A program made the position numbers and the translations under genes. The notes under the pieces are model-generated. The model worked only from the letters and a program-made list of their open reading frames with translations, ran no database searches and was not told the origin of the DNA. A stretch of 64,000 bases of DNA. Source: Calothrix sp. PCC 7716 (GTDB taxonomy: Bacteria; Cyanobacteriota; Cyanobacteriia; Cyanobacteriales; Nostocaceae). Shown piece by piece: positions 27,107-37,464 of the stretch (positions are counted from its first letter, which is position 1; each line of letters begins with the position of its first letter). The stretch covers positions 1,550,001-1,614,000 of the forward strand of contig NZ_AP025018.1 of the NCBI RefSeq assembly GCF_019977735.1, written 5' to 3'.

Positions 27107-29116
27107 TTAACTCCTAACTGACTCTTGGCTTTTCGTAACGGTGGGTACAGTAAAGTGGAATTCGCTTCCTTGGTTCTTTCCTGTTGATTGTGCCCAGATG
27201 TCTCCTCCCCAACCGTTGACAATTTGACGGCAAATTGCTAACCCTAGTCCTGTTCCTCCTGCTGTTCTTCTTAAGGCGCCTTCTTCTTGGTAGAAACGGT
27301 CGAATACAATTTCGAGACGATTTGGCTCGATTCCTCTACCTGTGTCGGCAATAGTTACTTCGACCATTTGCTCACTGTTAAGGCGCCCAATGATTGTAAT
27401 TTTTCCGTCGGGTGGAGTGAATTTACAAGCGTTATCTATCAGCTTTGCAAAAACTTCTACTAGCCAATCTCCATCTGCCAATACTAAGGGCAAATTATCG
27501 GCGATGTCAGTAGTAATTTGTGGCAGATTTTCAATCGCTGTACGGGCACGTACTCGACTCAGGGCTAAATCGATACATTCCTGTAATGTCAATGATTCTG
27601 GATGCCATTCAACTCGACCGCTTTCAAGATTCGATAGTGTTAAGAAATCTTGCACGAGCTTTCGCATTCGCTCGGAATCTGATAAAGCTGTGTTGAGCAT
27701 TACTTGCTGCAATTCCAAGGGCATATCAGGTTCCGAAGCAAGGCTTTCTAAACAAACTTGAATTGTTGAAAGTGGTGTGCGTAGCTCGTGTCCAGTAATG
27801 GCAATCAAATTACTACGGGTACGGTCGAGTGCTTCAAGTTGACTGTTGAGGTCTTCAAGGTTGGCAAACGACTCGGCTTGAATTAATGCGGCGCCTATTT
27901 GAGTTGCTATTGCTTTAACTAAATCTATTTCGCCTGTGTGCCAAATGTGTGGCGAATTTCCACAGTAGTGTAACTCAACAATCCCCAACAATCGTCCTTG
28001 ATAATAAACAGGTTCAAGTAACCAAGAACGAATTCCTAGTTTCTCTACGTGTTTCCATACTACGCTTGATGTTGATGTACGACTGTCGTTCATCGTATCG
28101 GCAACGCACACCCCTTCTGAATGCTTTACAACTTCCGCAAATAAGGGATTGTTGTCTAGCTGCCAAGTTTGCCCTTTTACCGATGTTACCCCTGCACGAA
28201 TAAACTCATGCTCGATTGTCGCTCCCAAGTCAGTCACCTGCGCGCGATAAATTAAACACCTACAGGCGCCTAATATTTGTCCTAGTTCTTGCGCTGCTGC
28301 ATGAAGTACTTCTTGTGGGTTTAATGAACGCCTAATTGTTGTTGTAATTGAGTTGACTAAACGCTCTTTTCGTGCTTGGGCGGCAATTGAACGGTAAGCT
28401 TTATGCAATTTGTATTGACTCGCCTGCAAATAAGTTACTAAGCGCTGTACAAACGGGTCTGTGTCTATATCACAGGCATACTCGTTTGTTTTTACAGGCT
28501 CTAAAACATCTTTGTACTTACCAATACCAAATCGGCGCCGAGCCGAGTTGATTTTTTTGGTTAGCTCCGGTCGGTAAGTTTGAATGCGCGTTAATAGCAA
28601 ATCAGCAGCTTTGAGGCTAACACCTCGCTCCGATGTCCAGATTCCCTCAAACCTTCGCGCTGTGTCCATATCTAAGCTTGGACTTAATTCGCGTAGGTCT
28701 TCCTCATCTTGACTATTTTGTCGGCTGGTTGAACGTGAAAACTCTCGACAAACCAAACAAGTGGCATAGTTTTGAGCAATCACAATTAGATGCCATTCAA
28801 GACTTAAGGCATCTTCTGGTTCAAAAGCTACTTTTTCGTAATACTCGGAACTGCTATTGAAATCAGTTTCCGGGGCAGCCAAAACATATACTTGGTCACT
28901 TCGTTGTGCTAGTCGCTCATATCGATGTGCCTCTTGGCGATAAAAACGCTCGCGCTGAAAACTGGCTATTACCAGCGGGGCTTCGAGAGTTGCCGCCAAT
29001 ACTTGGTCTTCCATCGCATGGGAGAGGGCTGTTAGCGAAGCTTTAAAATACAGTTGTGGACGTAGGTAGGGTAAGGTCTGTAGCAAATCGCTCAGTACCG
29101 AAGTCGAAATGCTCAT
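27107..29116 (-). CDS. DICT-GAF sensor histidine kinase
   Basis: A soluble two-component sensor kinase. Residues about 1-140 form a DICT-type sensory domain (SVLSDLLQTLPYLRPQLYFK, SHAMEDQVLA, VIASFQRERFYRQEAHRY), a domain often linked to light responses in cyanobacteria. A helical region and a GAF domain (about 255-425, with GACRCLIYRA and LGIVELHYCG) lead to the phospho-acceptor motif ITGHELRTPLS (His near 443). The ATPase domain has IDNACKFTPP, IADTGRGIEP and GGTGLGLAICRQIV. I prefer the ATG at 29116, right before the DICT domain; an upstream in-frame start at 29164 adds 16 residues. No cognate regulator is adjacent. Confidence 0.88.
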   Translation of the reverse strand: MSISTSVLSDLLQTLPYLRPQLYFKASLTALSHAMEDQVLAATLEAPLVIASFQRERFYRQEAHRYERLAQRSDQVYVLAAPETDFNSSSEYYEKVAFEPEDALSLEWHLIVIAQNYATCLVCREFSRSTSRQNSQDEEDLRELSPSLDMDTARRFEGIWTSERGVSLKAADLLLTRIQTYRPELTKKINSARRRFGIGKYKDVLEPVKTNEYACDIDTDPFVQRLVTYLQASQYKLHKAYRSIAAQARKERLVNSITTTIRRSLNPQEVLHAAAQELGQILGACRCLIYRAQVTDLGATIEHEFIRAGVTSVKGQTWQLDNNPLFAEVVKHSEGVCVADTMNDSRTSTSSVVWKHVEKLGIRSWLLEPVYYQGRLLGIVELHYCGNSPHIWHTGEIDLVKAIATQIGAALIQAESFANLEDLNSQLEALDRTRSNLIAITGHELRTPLSTIQVCLESLASEPDMPLELQQVMLNTALSDSERMRKLVQDFLTLSNLESGRVEWHPESLTLQECIDLALSRVRARTAIENLPQITTDIADNLPLVLADGDWLVEVFAKLIDNACKFTPPDGKITIIGRLNSEQMVEVTIADTGRGIEPNRLEIVFDRFYQEEGALRRTAGGTGLGLAICRQIVNGWGGDIWAQSTGKNQGSEFHFTVPTVTKSQESVRS

Positions 29117-29224
29117 GCGTTTCTCGAGCAAAAATCTGGACAAAAAACCATCTCTCAGCTGCATTGTACAAATTACAACGGTCTTTCAATCCAAACACAT
29201 GGTTGCGATATGTAAAGATTAGCA

Positions 29225-30038
29225 AAGCCGAAGCCGAAAGTTTTAGATTCCTCTCTATAGATATTTGTTTTTCTTATTATACATGGTTAGTTTCCTCTAT
29301 ATATTCGCACATCAGTTAAATTTTATCTACCCTAATAATGACAACTTGGCGCCATCACTCCAGTAGTATAATTAGCAATATTAAAAAAGTATTAATAATA
29401 TTACATTTGTTTAAAATTATCTCAGTATTTCAATTCCCTATTTTTATTGATACTCCCTTGTTTACAGTATATCCAATACCCGCTCCAGACGCATGACTAT
29501 CCTTAACAAAGACCTTAACATAAGTTTAGATTTGTAATTTAATTCACACTTAAGAGTCTTGACCCAGATTCAACATATTAAGTGATAATCAGAACACATT
29601 GTATTTTCATACAGTTAACTTTAAATTAAATTTATTAGTATACAAAAACACAATTTCACCTCAATAGTAATACGTAAAACTCCAATTAAATTAGTAGATT
29701 AAATTGGCAATATGCAGATATTGCGATATTTTACAAATGAATGTAATATAACTTTGTTTAAAAAATATAATTACAAAATCATGTAAAATAAACTCAATTC
29801 TAAACTATTTATTTCAGATGGTTTTGCACGTGTAACTTTATCATCATAAGTAGTTGAGTCCTTGTCAGCAAAGACTTTGATGGGGGAAATGAGTTTGAAA
29901 ATAACTTTAAAAACAGCAGGTAAATCATTTCCCTATGCCTTGAAGAAAAGTGAGTATATAAATACTCACTTACTTCAATATCATGTCTTGCATTTTTAAC
30001 AGTAGTAGGCATTTTCCTTTACCTGCTTGCGGTGAAAC
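29225..30038. other. AT-rich intergenic region
   Basis: About 800 bp with no supportable gene. It is very AT-rich from about 29360 to 29830, contains one GGCGCC, and probably carries the promoters of the divergent kinase and glycosyltransferase genes. A 67-codon minus-strand frame near 29809-30012 has no coding character. Confidence 0.6.
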
Positions 30039-31064
30039 ATGAAAATTGCGATTGTTGCTCCTTTATGGGAACGTGTACCTCCTAAAGGTTATGGTGGTAT
30101 TGAACTAATTGTTAAGTTATTAACCGACGAATTAGTTCGGCGTGGTCATGATGTCACATTATTTGCTTCAGGAGATTCAATAACAGCAGCAAAACTTAAA
30201 ACAGTACACCCACAAGCACTACGACTTGACCCGAATATTAGGGAACCGGGTATTTATGAGCATATGCTCCTCGCTGATGTTTTCCAGCACGCGCATCATT
30301 TTGACGTTATCCACTCTCACTTTGGCTACCAAGCTCTTTCTTACAGCAGTTTTGTCAAAACTCCTACTGTTCACACACTCCACGGCGCCTTTTCTCCAGA
30401 AAATGAGAAAATATACCGTCGCTTTGCTTGGCAAAAGTTCATTAGTATTAGTTTTTCGCAACGCGAACCACGTTTAGGCTTAAATTACATTCACACCGTC
30501 TATAACGGTATCGACACAAGCGTCTACGCTTTTAACTCAGAACCTGTACAACCACCATTACTGGCTTTTGTTGGACGCATATCGCCAGAAAAAGGCCCCG
30601 TCGAAGCCATCAAAATTGCCCGTGCAACTGGCTTACCCTTAAAAATGGCGGGTAAAATTGACGTTGTAGATAAAGATTTTTACACCGAGCAGGTTGAACC
30701 ACTCATCGATGGTGAGCAAATTCAGTTTTTGGGTGAAGTCTCTCACGAAGAAAAGGTGAAACTTCTATCAGAAGCATCTGTAACTTTATTCCCCATTAAT
30801 TGGCGAGAACCATTTGGTTTAGTGATGATTGAGTCAATGGCAACTGGTACACCTGTTGTTGCTATGGGTCTGGGGTCTGTACCCGAAGTTATTGCTCACG
30901 ACAAAACTGGTTACGTGTGCCACTCTCTTGAAGCCATGATTGAAATGGTTCCTTATGCTATGAAGCTTGACCGTCATACTTGTCGCGAGTATGTTGTTAA
31001 CCGCTTTAGTGTTGAATCTATGGCATCGGAGTATGAGCGCGCTTATTCGATGGTTATGGTTTAG
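30039..31064 (+). CDS. Glycosyltransferase family 4 protein
   Basis: A retaining GT-B glycosyltransferase of 341 residues. The N-terminal domain begins MKIAIVAPLWERVPPKGYGG, where the glycine-rich loop contacts the sugar donor, and contains FDVIHSHFGYQALS. The C-terminal domain has LAFVGRISPEKGPVEAIKIA, LPLKMAGKID, VTLFPINWREPFGLVMIESMATGTPVVA (the E-x7-E donor motif) and GSVPEVI. This is the usual GT4 layout; the sugar and acceptor are unknown. It lies upstream of a glycogen-debranching-type gene but about 570 bp away with repeats between, so an operon is not likely. Confidence 0.9.
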   Translation: MKIAIVAPLWERVPPKGYGGIELIVKLLTDELVRRGHDVTLFASGDSITAAKLKTVHPQALRLDPNIREPGIYEHMLLADVFQHAHHFDVIHSHFGYQALSYSSFVKTPTVHTLHGAFSPENEKIYRRFAWQKFISISFSQREPRLGLNYIHTVYNGIDTSVYAFNSEPVQPPLLAFVGRISPEKGPVEAIKIARATGLPLKMAGKIDVVDKDFYTEQVEPLIDGEQIQFLGEVSHEEKVKLLSEASVTLFPINWREPFGLVMIESMATGTPVVAMGLGSVPEVIAHDKTGYVCHSLEAMIEMVPYAMKLDRHTCREYVVNRFSVESMASEYERAYSMVMV

Positions 31065-31076
31065 GTGATTAATTAG

Positions 31077-31106
31077 GGACAGGCAGGGATGCCTGTTCCA
31101 CAAGAG
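31077..31106. repeat. ACAGGCAGGGATGCCTGT repeat
   Basis: A dispersed hairpin repeat with the CCACAAGAG tail, 12 bp after the glycosyltransferase stop. About 500 bp of gene-free sequence follow up to the next start, with a small TTGTTCT/AGAACAA hairpin near 31200. Confidence 0.75.
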
Positions 31107-31631
31107 AGGGTTTGATAAGGTAAGGTTATATGTATAAAATGGTGTTTACTTGATTTAACGGGATAGATAATCGCCTGTTAAGCAGTTTTTTCAACTATTT
31201 TGTTCTTTTAGAACAATTATCGGCGTTTTTTAACATATATAATTTAATCAAATAGAAAAACTTTTGATGTCAGGCGCAATTTATGATTTAAAGCTGTAAT
31301 AATGTTTTCGGTTGATTTGTGTCTTGAAATTTACATTTAATCATACGGAAATCAACACATTTTTATCGTCTTTGACATACTATCTGGCGTTATAATCTAT
31401 AAAATTTCTAAAAGATTTACATAAGTTAACAAAGCGACTCGTTGCGTTTATTGTGTAAGTTTTATACCAAAATGCTTGGTATAGATATTTCTAACAGTGC
31501 TGTTTGCGGTTCTACGGCAACACGGCAGTAACGAATTGAATTAAAAAAAAGGCGCCTTTTTTCCTGTTGACGCTTTTTTGACGAAGAAACTAGACCTGTT
31601 ATCACCTGGATTATCACCTGGAAATTGGAGC

Positions 31632-33917
31632 ATGACACCGGATACCTTAATCGCACCGGAAAAAATTTTGCTGGACGGAAAAGCTTTTGTCCCTGCCGAC
31701 CAAATCCCTATTCCTGAATGGCCTTGTGTGGCTAGCTCGCGCCCACAGCCTACATTAACTATTAAAGATGACGATTTATTTTTAGTTACAGATACTTTAG
31801 GTAATATTTCTGGGTGCGGTCTTGGTGACAGCAACCCAAGTATGGGATTATTTTGTTCTGATACACGCTTTTTAAGTCGCTTAGAGTTACAAATTGACGG
31901 ATACTCGCCTGTTTTATTAAGCAGTACTGCTGATAAAGGGTTTTCATTATCTGTTTTATGTACTAATCCGCGTATTGATGAGCGTTTACGACCTGATACG
32001 ATTGGTATTCGTCGTGAACTTGTGTTAAACGGCGCCTTATTTGAAGAAATAGAAGTATCTAATTACAGTACTACAACAATTAGTTTTGAGCTTAGTCTTA
32101 GTTTTGACGGTGATTTTGCCGATTTATTTGAAGTACGTGGACATGGCAGAGAAAAACGCGGTCGCTTATTGCGTTTAGCTGAAGGAGTATCTCCTGAAGA
32201 GGTGCCATCAGAAGAAGACCATGAACATCATCATAATTCAGACGAAGTAACCGAAAAGTCTTTATTCCTTGCTTACCAGGGTTTAGATGGAATAATAATG
32301 GAGTCGCGGATTAAGTTCCAGCACCGTCAGCCAGATTATTTTAAAGGTTATACAGCACTTTGGCGCTTTGAACTGGCGCCGCATGAAAAGCAAAAAATAG
32401 GTTATCGTGCTAGACCTGTTACAAATAATAAGTCGAGTTCAATTGTCAGTGCGCCTGTAACATTAGGTCAGGCAAAAGCTGCTGAAGTAATGGAAGAGCA
32501 AAACTGGGTACAGCAAATAACCCGCATTCGCGCTGATAAAGGTATATTCAACCGAGTTATCGAGCGTGCAGAACAGGATATGTATTTGCTACGACAGTCA
32601 TTTGGTAAGCATAAAACCGTATCTGCTGGAGTACCTTGGTTTTCCACCCTGTTTGGACGCGACTCAATAATTACCGCTTCGCAAACCTTGATGTTAAATC
32701 CTGAAATTGCGAAGGAAACTCTTACTTTACTAGCTATATACCAAGGTAAGCTCGAAGACGAGTGGCGCGAAGAAGAACCAGGAAAAATTTTCCACGAATT
32801 ACGATTTGGAGAATTAGCACGCTGTAAAGAAGTACCTCATACACCTTATTACGGTACAGTCGATGCGACTCCATTATGGTTAATGCTTTATGCTGAGTAC
32901 TACGCTTGGACACATGACTCTGAAACCCTAGAAAATTTGTGGAATAATGCGCTTTCCGGGATGGAATGGATTGACCGCAATATGAAACAAACAGGTTATT
33001 TAAGCTATCACCGCAGGTCGAGACTAGGTTTAGCAAACCAAGGTTGGAAAGATTCTGGTGATTGTATAGTTAACCGTAAAGGTGAACTTGCCTATGGTTC
33101 AATAGCACTGTGTGAAGTACAAGCGTATGTTTATGCTGCTAAATTACGTCTGGCTGAAATTGCCCGAATGAAGAAGCGTTTAGATTTAGCAGACCGTTGG
33201 ACTGATGAAGCACGTAGTCTGAAAATGCGTTTTAACCGTGATTTTTGGATGGAAGACCAAGATTTCTGTGCCCTAGCTTTAGATGGTGATGGGAAACATG
33301 TAGATAGTATTACTTCTAACCCAGGTCACTGTTTACAACTCGGTATATTTACTCCCGAAAAAGCTTACAGCGTTGCCGAAAGATTACGGGCGCCGGACAT
33401 GTATAACGGTTGGGGTATTCGTACCTTAAGCAGCTTATCACCTGCATACAATCCAATGGGATACCATATTGGTTCAGTATGGCCTCATGACAACTCAATG
33501 ATTGCTATGGGGTTACGTTCCCTCGGTTTAATAGACCAAGCACTCGAAGTTTTTCAGGGATTAGTTGACATGACCAGCGTTCAACCATACCAACGTCCAC
33601 CTGAACTACTTTGTGGATACGAACGTGATGGAGATAACGCTCCAGTCCTATATCCTGTAGCGTGTTCACCACAAGCATGGGCAACTGGTAGCGTCTTCCA
33701 ACTAATACAAATGATTGTCAATCTTGTTCCAGATGCACCAAATAACTGCCTGAGAGTTATTGACCCAGCTTTACCCGAATCAATTACTCACCTTTCTATA
33801 CACAACTTACGTGTAGGCCCAACTATTCTCGACCTAGAATTTGAGCGCTCAGGTAACACAACAGCTTGCCGTGTAGCTAAAAAACGCGGCAACCTACGTG
33901 TCGTTATTGAAGCTTAA
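31632..33917 (+). CDS. Amylo-alpha-1,6-glucosidase / glycogen-debranching-type protein
   Basis: A large cytoplasmic glycoside hydrolase. The N-terminal beta domain contains TIKDDDLFLVTDTLGNISG, MGLFCSDTRFLSRLELQI and RRELVLNGALFEEIEVSNYS, the hallmark of the glycogen-debranching N-terminal domain. The (alpha/alpha)6 catalytic part has AGVPWFSTLFGRDSIITASQ, YYGTVDATPLWLML, QGWKDSGDCI and GSVWPHDNSMIAMGL. The probable acids are in the GRDS and PHDN regions. The true substrate could be glycogen branches or another alpha-glucan. The ATG at 31632 is chosen; an in-frame TTG at 31578 adds 18 residues (TKKLDLLSPGLSPGNWS) encoded partly by a small tandem duplication. Confidence 0.86.
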   Translation: MTPDTLIAPEKILLDGKAFVPADQIPIPEWPCVASSRPQPTLTIKDDDLFLVTDTLGNISGCGLGDSNPSMGLFCSDTRFLSRLELQIDGYSPVLLSSTADKGFSLSVLCTNPRIDERLRPDTIGIRRELVLNGALFEEIEVSNYSTTTISFELSLSFDGDFADLFEVRGHGREKRGRLLRLAEGVSPEEVPSEEDHEHHHNSDEVTEKSLFLAYQGLDGIIMESRIKFQHRQPDYFKGYTALWRFELAPHEKQKIGYRARPVTNNKSSSIVSAPVTLGQAKAAEVMEEQNWVQQITRIRADKGIFNRVIERAEQDMYLLRQSFGKHKTVSAGVPWFSTLFGRDSIITASQTLMLNPEIAKETLTLLAIYQGKLEDEWREEEPGKIFHELRFGELARCKEVPHTPYYGTVDATPLWLMLYAEYYAWTHDSETLENLWNNALSGMEWIDRNMKQTGYLSYHRRSRLGLANQGWKDSGDCIVNRKGELAYGSIALCEVQAYVYAAKLRLAEIARMKKRLDLADRWTDEARSLKMRFNRDFWMEDQDFCALALDGDGKHVDSITSNPGHCLQLGIFTPEKAYSVAERLRAPDMYNGWGIRTLSSLSPAYNPMGYHIGSVWPHDNSMIAMGLRSLGLIDQALEVFQGLVDMTSVQPYQRPPELLCGYERDGDNAPVLYPVACSPQAWATGSVFQLIQMIVNLVPDAPNNCLRVIDPALPESITHLSIHNLRVGPTILDLEFERSGNTTACRVAKKRGNLRVVIEA

Positions 33918-33919
33918 AG

Positions 33920-34010
33920 AAGTGCTGAGTAGAAAGTGCTGAGTGCTGAGTAGAAAGTGCTGAGTGCTGAGTAGAATTCTCCTTACCACTCAGCACTCAG
34001 AACTCAGCAC
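33920..34010. repeat. Heptamer repeats, inverted pair, between convergent genes
   Basis: GTGCTGA units on the left and CAGCACT units on the right, filling the gap between the debranching enzyme and the convergent DUF2973 gene. A long stem can form in transcripts from both sides. Confidence 0.9.
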
Positions 34011-34021
34011 GAGCGCACTCA

Positions 34022-34333
34022 TTACTTTTCTTCTACGTCGCTTTTGTGTCCAGGTGATGCTTCAAATATTGCATCAAGCTGCTGACGCGCGTCTTCTACG
34101 TTAATAGAACGCATTACTAATAAAGGTTCTTTAATTAAATTGCCCGAACTATCCAACAATTCTGGATGAGGCACAAATTGCTTTCTTGCTGTGTAACCGT
34201 AGTTACCACCTTGTGGTCTTGTTGTATATGTTCGCTCTCTATCAAAACTAAACATAATTAAGTTACGAATCAAATTCGCAACAGCAATAACCGCGAGAAC
34301 TGTAAAAGCAAGAATGTAAATAAGGTGTAACAT
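34022..34333 (-). CDS. DUF2973-type small membrane protein
   Basis: A 103-residue protein with a single N-terminal membrane helix (MLHLIYILAFTVLAVIAVAN) followed by a polar cytoplasmic tail with HPELLDSSGNLIKEPLLVM. It matches the cyanobacterial DUF2973 family as I remember it; the function is unknown. The start at 34333 is decided by a strong Shine-Dalgarno (GGAGG eight bases upstream); a further in-frame ATG at 34348 lies upstream of that site. It is followed on the same strand and 245 bp upstream by a DUF2605 gene, an association I recall from other cyanobacteria. Confidence 0.75.
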   Translation of the reverse strand: MLHLIYILAFTVLAVIAVANLIRNLIMFSFDRERTYTTRPQGGNYGYTARKQFVPHPELLDSSGNLIKEPLLVMRSINVEDARQQLDAIFEASPGHKSDVEEK

Positions 34334-34578
34334 AGGGGTTTCCTCCAAGGCAGCGTGTTATTAAAGGGTTTATAAATCGATACTAGATTTGCAGTTTCTA
34401 CTTGATACAGAAATTTAAATGCAATGAAATCAAAACAAGGGCAAAGAAAACTTACTTAGCTAAATATTGGGCTACACTCTTATCTTTTATCGATACTAAG
34501 TAGCATAATATACTTTAATCTGAAGATAAACTTGTTAAATCATTTCTTTGTAATTGTAAAGTAATATAAATGTACGTC

Positions 34579-34896
34579 CTACAATTCGCGTTGAGCGCGA
34601 TGCTTCATAGCCACATTCCAGCATTCAGTAACAAGTTGATGCCAAGGCATTAAGGCTTCCATATCTATTCCAACTTGCCCAGAGGTCGCGGTAAACATCA
34701 TCTTCGCAGTGTTTACCTGTTCTTGCGCGGTCTTTACTCGCTGCTTCAAGTCTGACTGCTGCTGTGTACTCATAAAATCAATCCGCTCAGTTTCAAGCAA
34801 GTGCAAGGCACGGGCAAACCAGTACTGGAAATCTTCCAATAAAGGCTGTAAAACTGACTTTAGTAATTCCGGTTCTGGTAGATTTGAGTCCCGCAT
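34579..34896 (-). CDS. DUF2605-type protein
   Basis: A 105-residue soluble helical protein: ELLKSVLQPLLEDFQYWFAR at the start, a charged central helix (MSTQQQSDLKQRVKTAQEQV), then AMMF-like and GIDMEALMPWHQLVTECW near the end. It fits the cyanobacterial DUF2605 family; the function is unknown. It lies upstream of and parallel to the DUF2973 gene. Confidence 0.72.
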   Translation of the reverse strand: MRDSNLPEPELLKSVLQPLLEDFQYWFARALHLLETERIDFMSTQQQSDLKQRVKTAQEQVNTAKMMFTATSGQVGIDMEALMPWHQLVTECWNVAMKHRAQREL

Positions 34897-35610
34897 AAAT
34901 GAGAAGCATACTTCTAACTTTCTTATTAATATTAACTTTTTTAACGATTCTTAACACTCTAGAATCATAAAATACTTCTCACACCTGGCATTCTGTAGCA
35001 AGGGCTACAATTTATATTATAGTCGATTTGATTAATTTCCTGTAAAACTTGAACTATATAGGGAACGCAGGCAGCTTTACTTTTGATATGTACACAAGTG
35101 ATACAAAGACATGACTTTTTGCCTTAGTCTAACTCCGAATCGCTAACATAGATGCAGACCTATGTTCTGTTCTTCGGCGCCTCGGAAGTGCAAAAATCAT
35201 ATTTTGTAACAAGTCCAATACCAAAATTAATTTTGCGCTTGGAATATTAAAATTACCATTACAGGTAATGAAAAGCAAATTGATTTAGTCTTTCATTTAA
35301 GTACTAATTAAGTAGTAAGTCAATGTGTCAGAGGAGGTATCTTTGTGTAAAGATGAACAGAATATAAATATTTTATTAAGAAAGCGTGAGAGAATATATC
35401 GCGCCGTAGCAGTATCTATAGGTTAGAGTTTGTTGACTTGATATTGTTGAAATCATCCTCCACATGGCTTAAGTTGTGAATCCTGCGACCTAGGAGCGGC
35501 ACCACAATAATCAAAAAAAGCCGTGTTATTATAGGAACTATTTTTTTTACAATATAAGCGCAAGTTCAAATACGAGTAATTAAAGAATTAAGCCAAAGGT
35601 AAAACAGCCG
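34897..35610. other. Long leader region upstream of thrS
   Basis: About 710 bp between the divergent DUF2605 and thrS genes, with one GGCGCC. At 35343-35426 there is a 27-codon frame starting TTG with GGAGG five bases upstream (MCKDEQNINILLRKRERIYR, then AVAVSIG). Downstream come a C/G-rich stretch (CTGCGACCTAGGAGCGGC) and a run of eight T. Whether this is a thrS leader or leftover sequence I cannot say. Confidence 0.45.
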
Positions 35611-37464
35611 ATGTCGCCAAACGCAACACAACTAGATAATAATCAGCCAGAGCAATCAGAGCAACAACCCGTCGAAAAAATTAGTTTACCCCGCACAAGC
35701 GAGTCGGAAAGCTTGAAGAAAATTCGCCATACGACTTCTCACGTCATGGCAATGGCAGTACAAAAGCTGTTTCCCAAGGCACAAGTTACAATTGGTCCTT
35801 GGATTGAAAATGGTTTTTACTACGACTTTGATAGTCCAGAACCCTTTGCTGAGAAGGATTTAAAATCCATCTACAAGGAGATGATAAAGATTATCAACCG
35901 TAAACTGCCAGTCAGCAAGGAAGAAGTTAGTCGAGAAGAAGCGGAACGTCGAATTAAGGCAATTAACGAGCCTTACAAGTTAGAAATACTAGCGGACATC
36001 AAGCAAGAACCCATAACAATTTACCACGTGGGTGACCAATGGTGGGATTTGTGTGGGGGACCTCATGTTGAGAATACAGCCGATTTAAATCCGAAAGCAA
36101 TTGAACTTGAAACGTTAGCAGGCGCCTATTGGCGTGGCGACGAAACCAAGGCACAATTACAGCGTATATATGGCACTGCATGGGAAACACCCGAACAGCT
36201 AGCAGAATACAAGCGACGTAAAGAAGAAGCACTACGTCGTGACCACCGTAAACTAGGCAAAGAGTTAGGGTTATTTATATTCTCTGACTTAGTAGGACCT
36301 GGGCTACCATTATGGACACCCAAGGGAACTTTGTTACGGAGTCTTTTAGAAAATTATCTCCAACAAGAACAAATTAAACGCGGTTATTTGCCTGTTGTTA
36401 CTCCTCACATTGCCAAAGTAGATTTATTTAAAACTTCGGGACACTGGCAAAAGTACAAAGAAGACATGTTTCCTCTAATGGCAGAGGATGAAGAAGCGAA
36501 AGCCAGTGAATTAGGTTTTGTCATGAAACCAATGAACTGTCCTTTCCACATCCAGATATATAGCAGCGAACTACGCTCATACCGTGAGTTACCAATGCGT
36601 CTCGCCGAGTTTGGTACAGTATACCGCTACGAACAATCTGGAGAATTAGGTGGTTTAACACGTGTGCGCGGATTTACAGTTGATGACTCGCACTTATTTG
36701 TAACACCCGAACAACTCGACTCCGAATTTCTCAACGTCGTTGATTTAATATTATCAGTGTTCAAAAGTTTGCAACTAAAGAACTTTAAAGCACGCTTAAG
36801 TTTTCGCGACCCAGAAAGCGACAAATACATCGGTTCAGACGAAGCATGGGAAAAAGCTGAGGGTGCAATTCGTCGCGCAGTTGAAAATTTGGGAATGGAC
36901 CACTTTTTAGGTATAGGGGAAGCAGCTTTCTATGGCCCCAAGTTAGACTTTATCTTCCAAGATGCTTTAGAAAGAGAATGGCAGCTTGGAACTGTACAGG
37001 TAGACTATAACTTACCTGAGCGCTTCGATTTAGAATATGTTGCTGAAGACGGTTCGCGTAAACGTCCAATTATGATACATCGGGCGCCATTTGGTTCCTT
37101 AGAGCGATTAATTGGTATTTTAATCGAAGAATACGCAGGTGACTTTCCATTATGGTTGGCGCCAGAACAAGCGCGTTTACTACCAGTCAGCGAACAATTC
37201 TTGGACTACGCCAAAGATACTGCCGCCAAAATGCGTGCTGTAGGTATCCGTGCAGAAGTAGATATCAGTGGAGACAGATTAGGTAAACTAATTCGTAACG
37301 CCGAAAAACAAAAAATACCAGTAATGGCTGTTGTAGGCGCCAAAGAAGTAGAAACTAACACCCTAAGTATCCGCACACGTGCATCAGGAGAACTAGGAAG
37401 CGTAGCAGTAACAGAAGTAATCGACAAAATGAAAAACGCAATCACCAACTTCGACAACTTTTAA
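35611..37464 (+). CDS. thrS: Threonyl-tRNA synthetase
   Basis: Class II aminoacyl-tRNA synthetase that charges tRNA-Thr. The 617-residue protein starts with a low-complexity tail (about 1-30) in place of the TGS domain. The editing domain has HTTSHVMAMAV and the second zinc-like site CGGPHVENT. The catalytic core has motif 1 (TPKGTLLRSLLENYL), the zinc and threonine ligands in MKPMNCPFHIQIY, motif 2 (RLAEFGTVYRYEQSGELGGLTRVRGFTVDD) and motif 3 (PIMIHRAPFGSLERLIGILIE). The anticodon-binding domain follows (GIRAEVDISGDRLGKLIR). The last 25 residues are charged. It ends next to an inverted pair of G/C-tract repeats. Confidence 0.97.
   Translation: MSPNATQLDNNQPEQSEQQPVEKISLPRTSESESLKKIRHTTSHVMAMAVQKLFPKAQVTIGPWIENGFYYDFDSPEPFAEKDLKSIYKEMIKIINRKLPVSKEEVSREEAERRIKAINEPYKLEILADIKQEPITIYHVGDQWWDLCGGPHVENTADLNPKAIELETLAGAYWRGDETKAQLQRIYGTAWETPEQLAEYKRRKEEALRRDHRKLGKELGLFIFSDLVGPGLPLWTPKGTLLRSLLENYLQQEQIKRGYLPVVTPHIAKVDLFKTSGHWQKYKEDMFPLMAEDEEAKASELGFVMKPMNCPFHIQIYSSELRSYRELPMRLAEFGTVYRYEQSGELGGLTRVRGFTVDDSHLFVTPEQLDSEFLNVVDLILSVFKSLQLKNFKARLSFRDPESDKYIGSDEAWEKAEGAIRRAVENLGMDHFLGIGEAAFYGPKLDFIFQDALEREWQLGTVQVDYNLPERFDLEYVAEDGSRKRPIMIHRAPFGSLERLIGILIEEYAGDFPLWLAPEQARLLPVSEQFLDYAKDTAAKMRAVGIRAEVDISGDRLGKLIRNAEKQKIPVMAVVGAKEVETNTLSIRTRASGELGSVAVTEVIDKMKNAITNFDNF

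Noticed and set aside
29809-30012. 67-codon minus-strand frame in the AT-rich region
   Set aside because: Composition is not protein-like and there is no ribosome site or known motif.
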